Assembly (NCBI RefSeq): GCF_030268885.1
Contig: NZ_BSSA01000005.1
Location: forward strand, 248,001 to 312,000
DNA: 64,000 bases
Reading direction: 5' to 3'
Source of the DNA: Kitasatospora phosalacinea
Lineage (GTDB): Bacteria > Actinomycetota > Actinomycetes > Streptomycetales > Streptomycetaceae
Shown piece by piece: positions 63,183 to 64,000 of the stretch. The translations under genes were made by a program, and so were the position numbers. The stretch's first letter is position 1. Every line of letters begins with the position of its first letter. The notes below the pieces were generated by a model, which had not been told where the DNA came from, ran no database searches, and saw only the letters and a list, made by a program, of their open reading frames with translations.

Positions 63183-63911
63183 GTGCGGGTACGAGTGGCA
63201 GCAGCTCAGTTCGAGTGCGTCGAGGGCGACGTGGAGTCCAACGTGCGGCAGATCGCCGACCTGGCGTTGGAGGCGCGGGAGGTCGGTAGCACGGTGATGG
63301 TCTGTCCGGAGTTGGCGCTCACCGGATACGTGCCCGAGCTGATCGGTGCCGACCGCAGGTTGTGGACGGAGGCGGAGGACGCGCGCCTCGATCCGCTGCG
63401 CGCCACGGGGATCACCGTGGTGGTGAACGGGGCGGCCGCGGGGCCGGGCGGGCGGCCGCAGATCGTCAGCACCGTATACGGGGCGGACGGCACCGTGGCG
63501 GCGGTGTACGCGAAGGAGCACCTGTACGAGAACGAACAGGAGGTGTTCGAGCCCGGGAGCGGTGGCGGCCGGTTCTGGTCGGACGGCATCGGCTATTCGC
63601 TGGCGACGTGCTTCGACAACCACTTCCCCGAGGTGCCTGCGCGGAACGCCGCTCGGGGCTGTCAGGTTCACCTCGCGAGCTCGCTGTACGGGACGGGAGG
63701 AGGACGCGAGGAGCGCGTCACCGTTCACCCGGCGATCGCCAAGGCCACCGGGATGTACGTGGTGCTCGCCAACCACGTCGGCTCCGCCGGGCCGTGGACG
63801 GGCTGCGGGGGCAGCGCCGCGTGGGCACCCGACGGGGCCTTGATGATCGAGGCCGACGAGAGCGGGCCCCGGCTGCTGGTGGCCGATTTGGAGGTGGGGA
63901 CGGACCACTGA
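63183..63911 (+). CDS. Carbon-nitrogen hydrolase (nitrilase superfamily)
   Basis: A 242-residue amidohydrolase: VRVAAAQFECVEGDVESNVR, MVCPELALTGYVPEL (catalytic Glu), YAKEHLYENEQEVFEPG (catalytic Lys) and YSLATCFDNHFPEVPARNAA (nucleophile Cys). All three catalytic residues are present. It probably cuts a small amide or ureido compound. GTG 63183 is preferred; AAGGGA lies 8 nt upstream. The frame continues open to 63099, but that stretch is Arg/Gly-rich and poorly coding. It is the best-preserved gene after the decayed stretch. Confidence 0.88.
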   Translation: MRVRVAAAQFECVEGDVESNVRQIADLALEAREVGSTVMVCPELALTGYVPELIGADRRLWTEAEDARLDPLRATGITVVVNGAAAGPGGRPQIVSTVYGADGTVAAVYAKEHLYENEQEVFEPGSGGGRFWSDGIGYSLATCFDNHFPEVPARNAARGCQVHLASSLYGTGGGREERVTVHPAIAKATGMYVVLANHVGSAGPWTGCGGSAAWAPDGALMIEADESGPRLLVADLEVGTDH

Positions 63912-63943
63912 GACCTGGAAGCCCGGAGCACGAGGCCGAGGGT

Positions 63944-64000
63944 TCAGCGGTAGTCGTCGTCGGGCACGCGGTCGGCCAGGTCGTCGAGCACGGTGAACCG
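63944..64000 (-). CDS. C-terminal end of a gene extending past the window
   Basis: The last 18 codons read RFTVLDDLADRVPDDDYR then TGA. The acidic end and good codon use suggest a real gene. Too little remains for identification. Confidence 0.45.
   Translation of the reverse strand, partial: RFTVLDDLADRVPDDDYR

Overview
This is 64 kb of very GC-rich actinobacterial chromosome, most likely Streptomyces or Kitasatospora. The reasons are the third-position GC of every credible gene, frequent GTG starts, 4-base ATGA/GTGA stop-start overlaps, an aromatic spore-pigment polyketide cluster of the whiE type, a SepF-like septation gene, a PAS-GAF-SpoIIE phosphatase with a fused kinase domain, and AfsR-like regulator debris. 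Nearly all genes are ordinary chromosomal ones. There is no phage, plasmid, CRISPR array, rRNA or tRNA, and the only mobile element is a truncated IS5-type transposase.

Left part (1-14 kb): a wall-polymer glycosyltransferase cut by the window edge follows an LCP-family ligase. Then come an AbiEii-like nucleotidyltransferase, an MBL-fold hydrolase, a TetR/short-chain dehydrogenase pair with a clear AT-rich operator, a PAP2 membrane phosphatase, a small ATGA-coupled membrane protein preceded by a 23-codon ORF, HAD and GNAT enzymes, and a scar region at 12.6-13.4 kb with a frameshifted hypothetical gene and the IS5 remnant.

Catabolic part (14.5-25.6 kb): a coupled operon holds an AtuA-like protein (frameshifted in this sequence), both subunits of a biotin-dependent acyl-CoA carboxylase and an acyl-CoA dehydrogenase. 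It sits downstream of a perfect 16-bp palindrome. A maleylpyruvate-isomerase-like protein, a divergent inositol-monophosphatase relative, an acyl-CoA ligase and a TetR regulator follow. The set suggests breakdown of branched or acyclic-terpenoid acyl-CoAs.

Centre (25.7-43.9 kb): a multi-domain SpoIIE-type phosphatase, a secreted protein and an MFS exporter lead to the spore-pigment cluster (30.6-37.6 kb). That cluster has a divergent FAD hydroxylase facing seven co-directional genes: monooxygenase-like, cupin, KS-alpha, KS-beta, ACP and two cyclases. An O-methyltransferase is convergent at its end. A beta-helix secreted protein, a lipoprotein and a TetR-MFS operon with an operator palindrome follow.

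Right part (44-64 kb): SepF, a DinB-like protein, membrane proteins, endonuclease IV, an MFS/ROK divergent pair with an inverted repeat between them, an HTH-TOBE regulator, a glycerophosphodiesterase, an AI-2E family transporter, an alpha/beta hydrolase, a spermidine-synthase-like protein, GNAT enzymes, a copper chaperone and a MATE exporter. A decayed stretch at 60.3-62.9 kb holds two pseudogenes. A nitrilase-family amidohydrolase and the last 18 codons of a further gene close the window.

The best candidate for something undescribed is a pair of about 160-nt imperfect-palindrome elements (22124-22284 and 30406-30564). They are about 90% identical by eye, with 18-19 nt terminal inverted repeats and a base pair that changes on both sides between the copies, as expected for a conserved RNA or cruciform structure.
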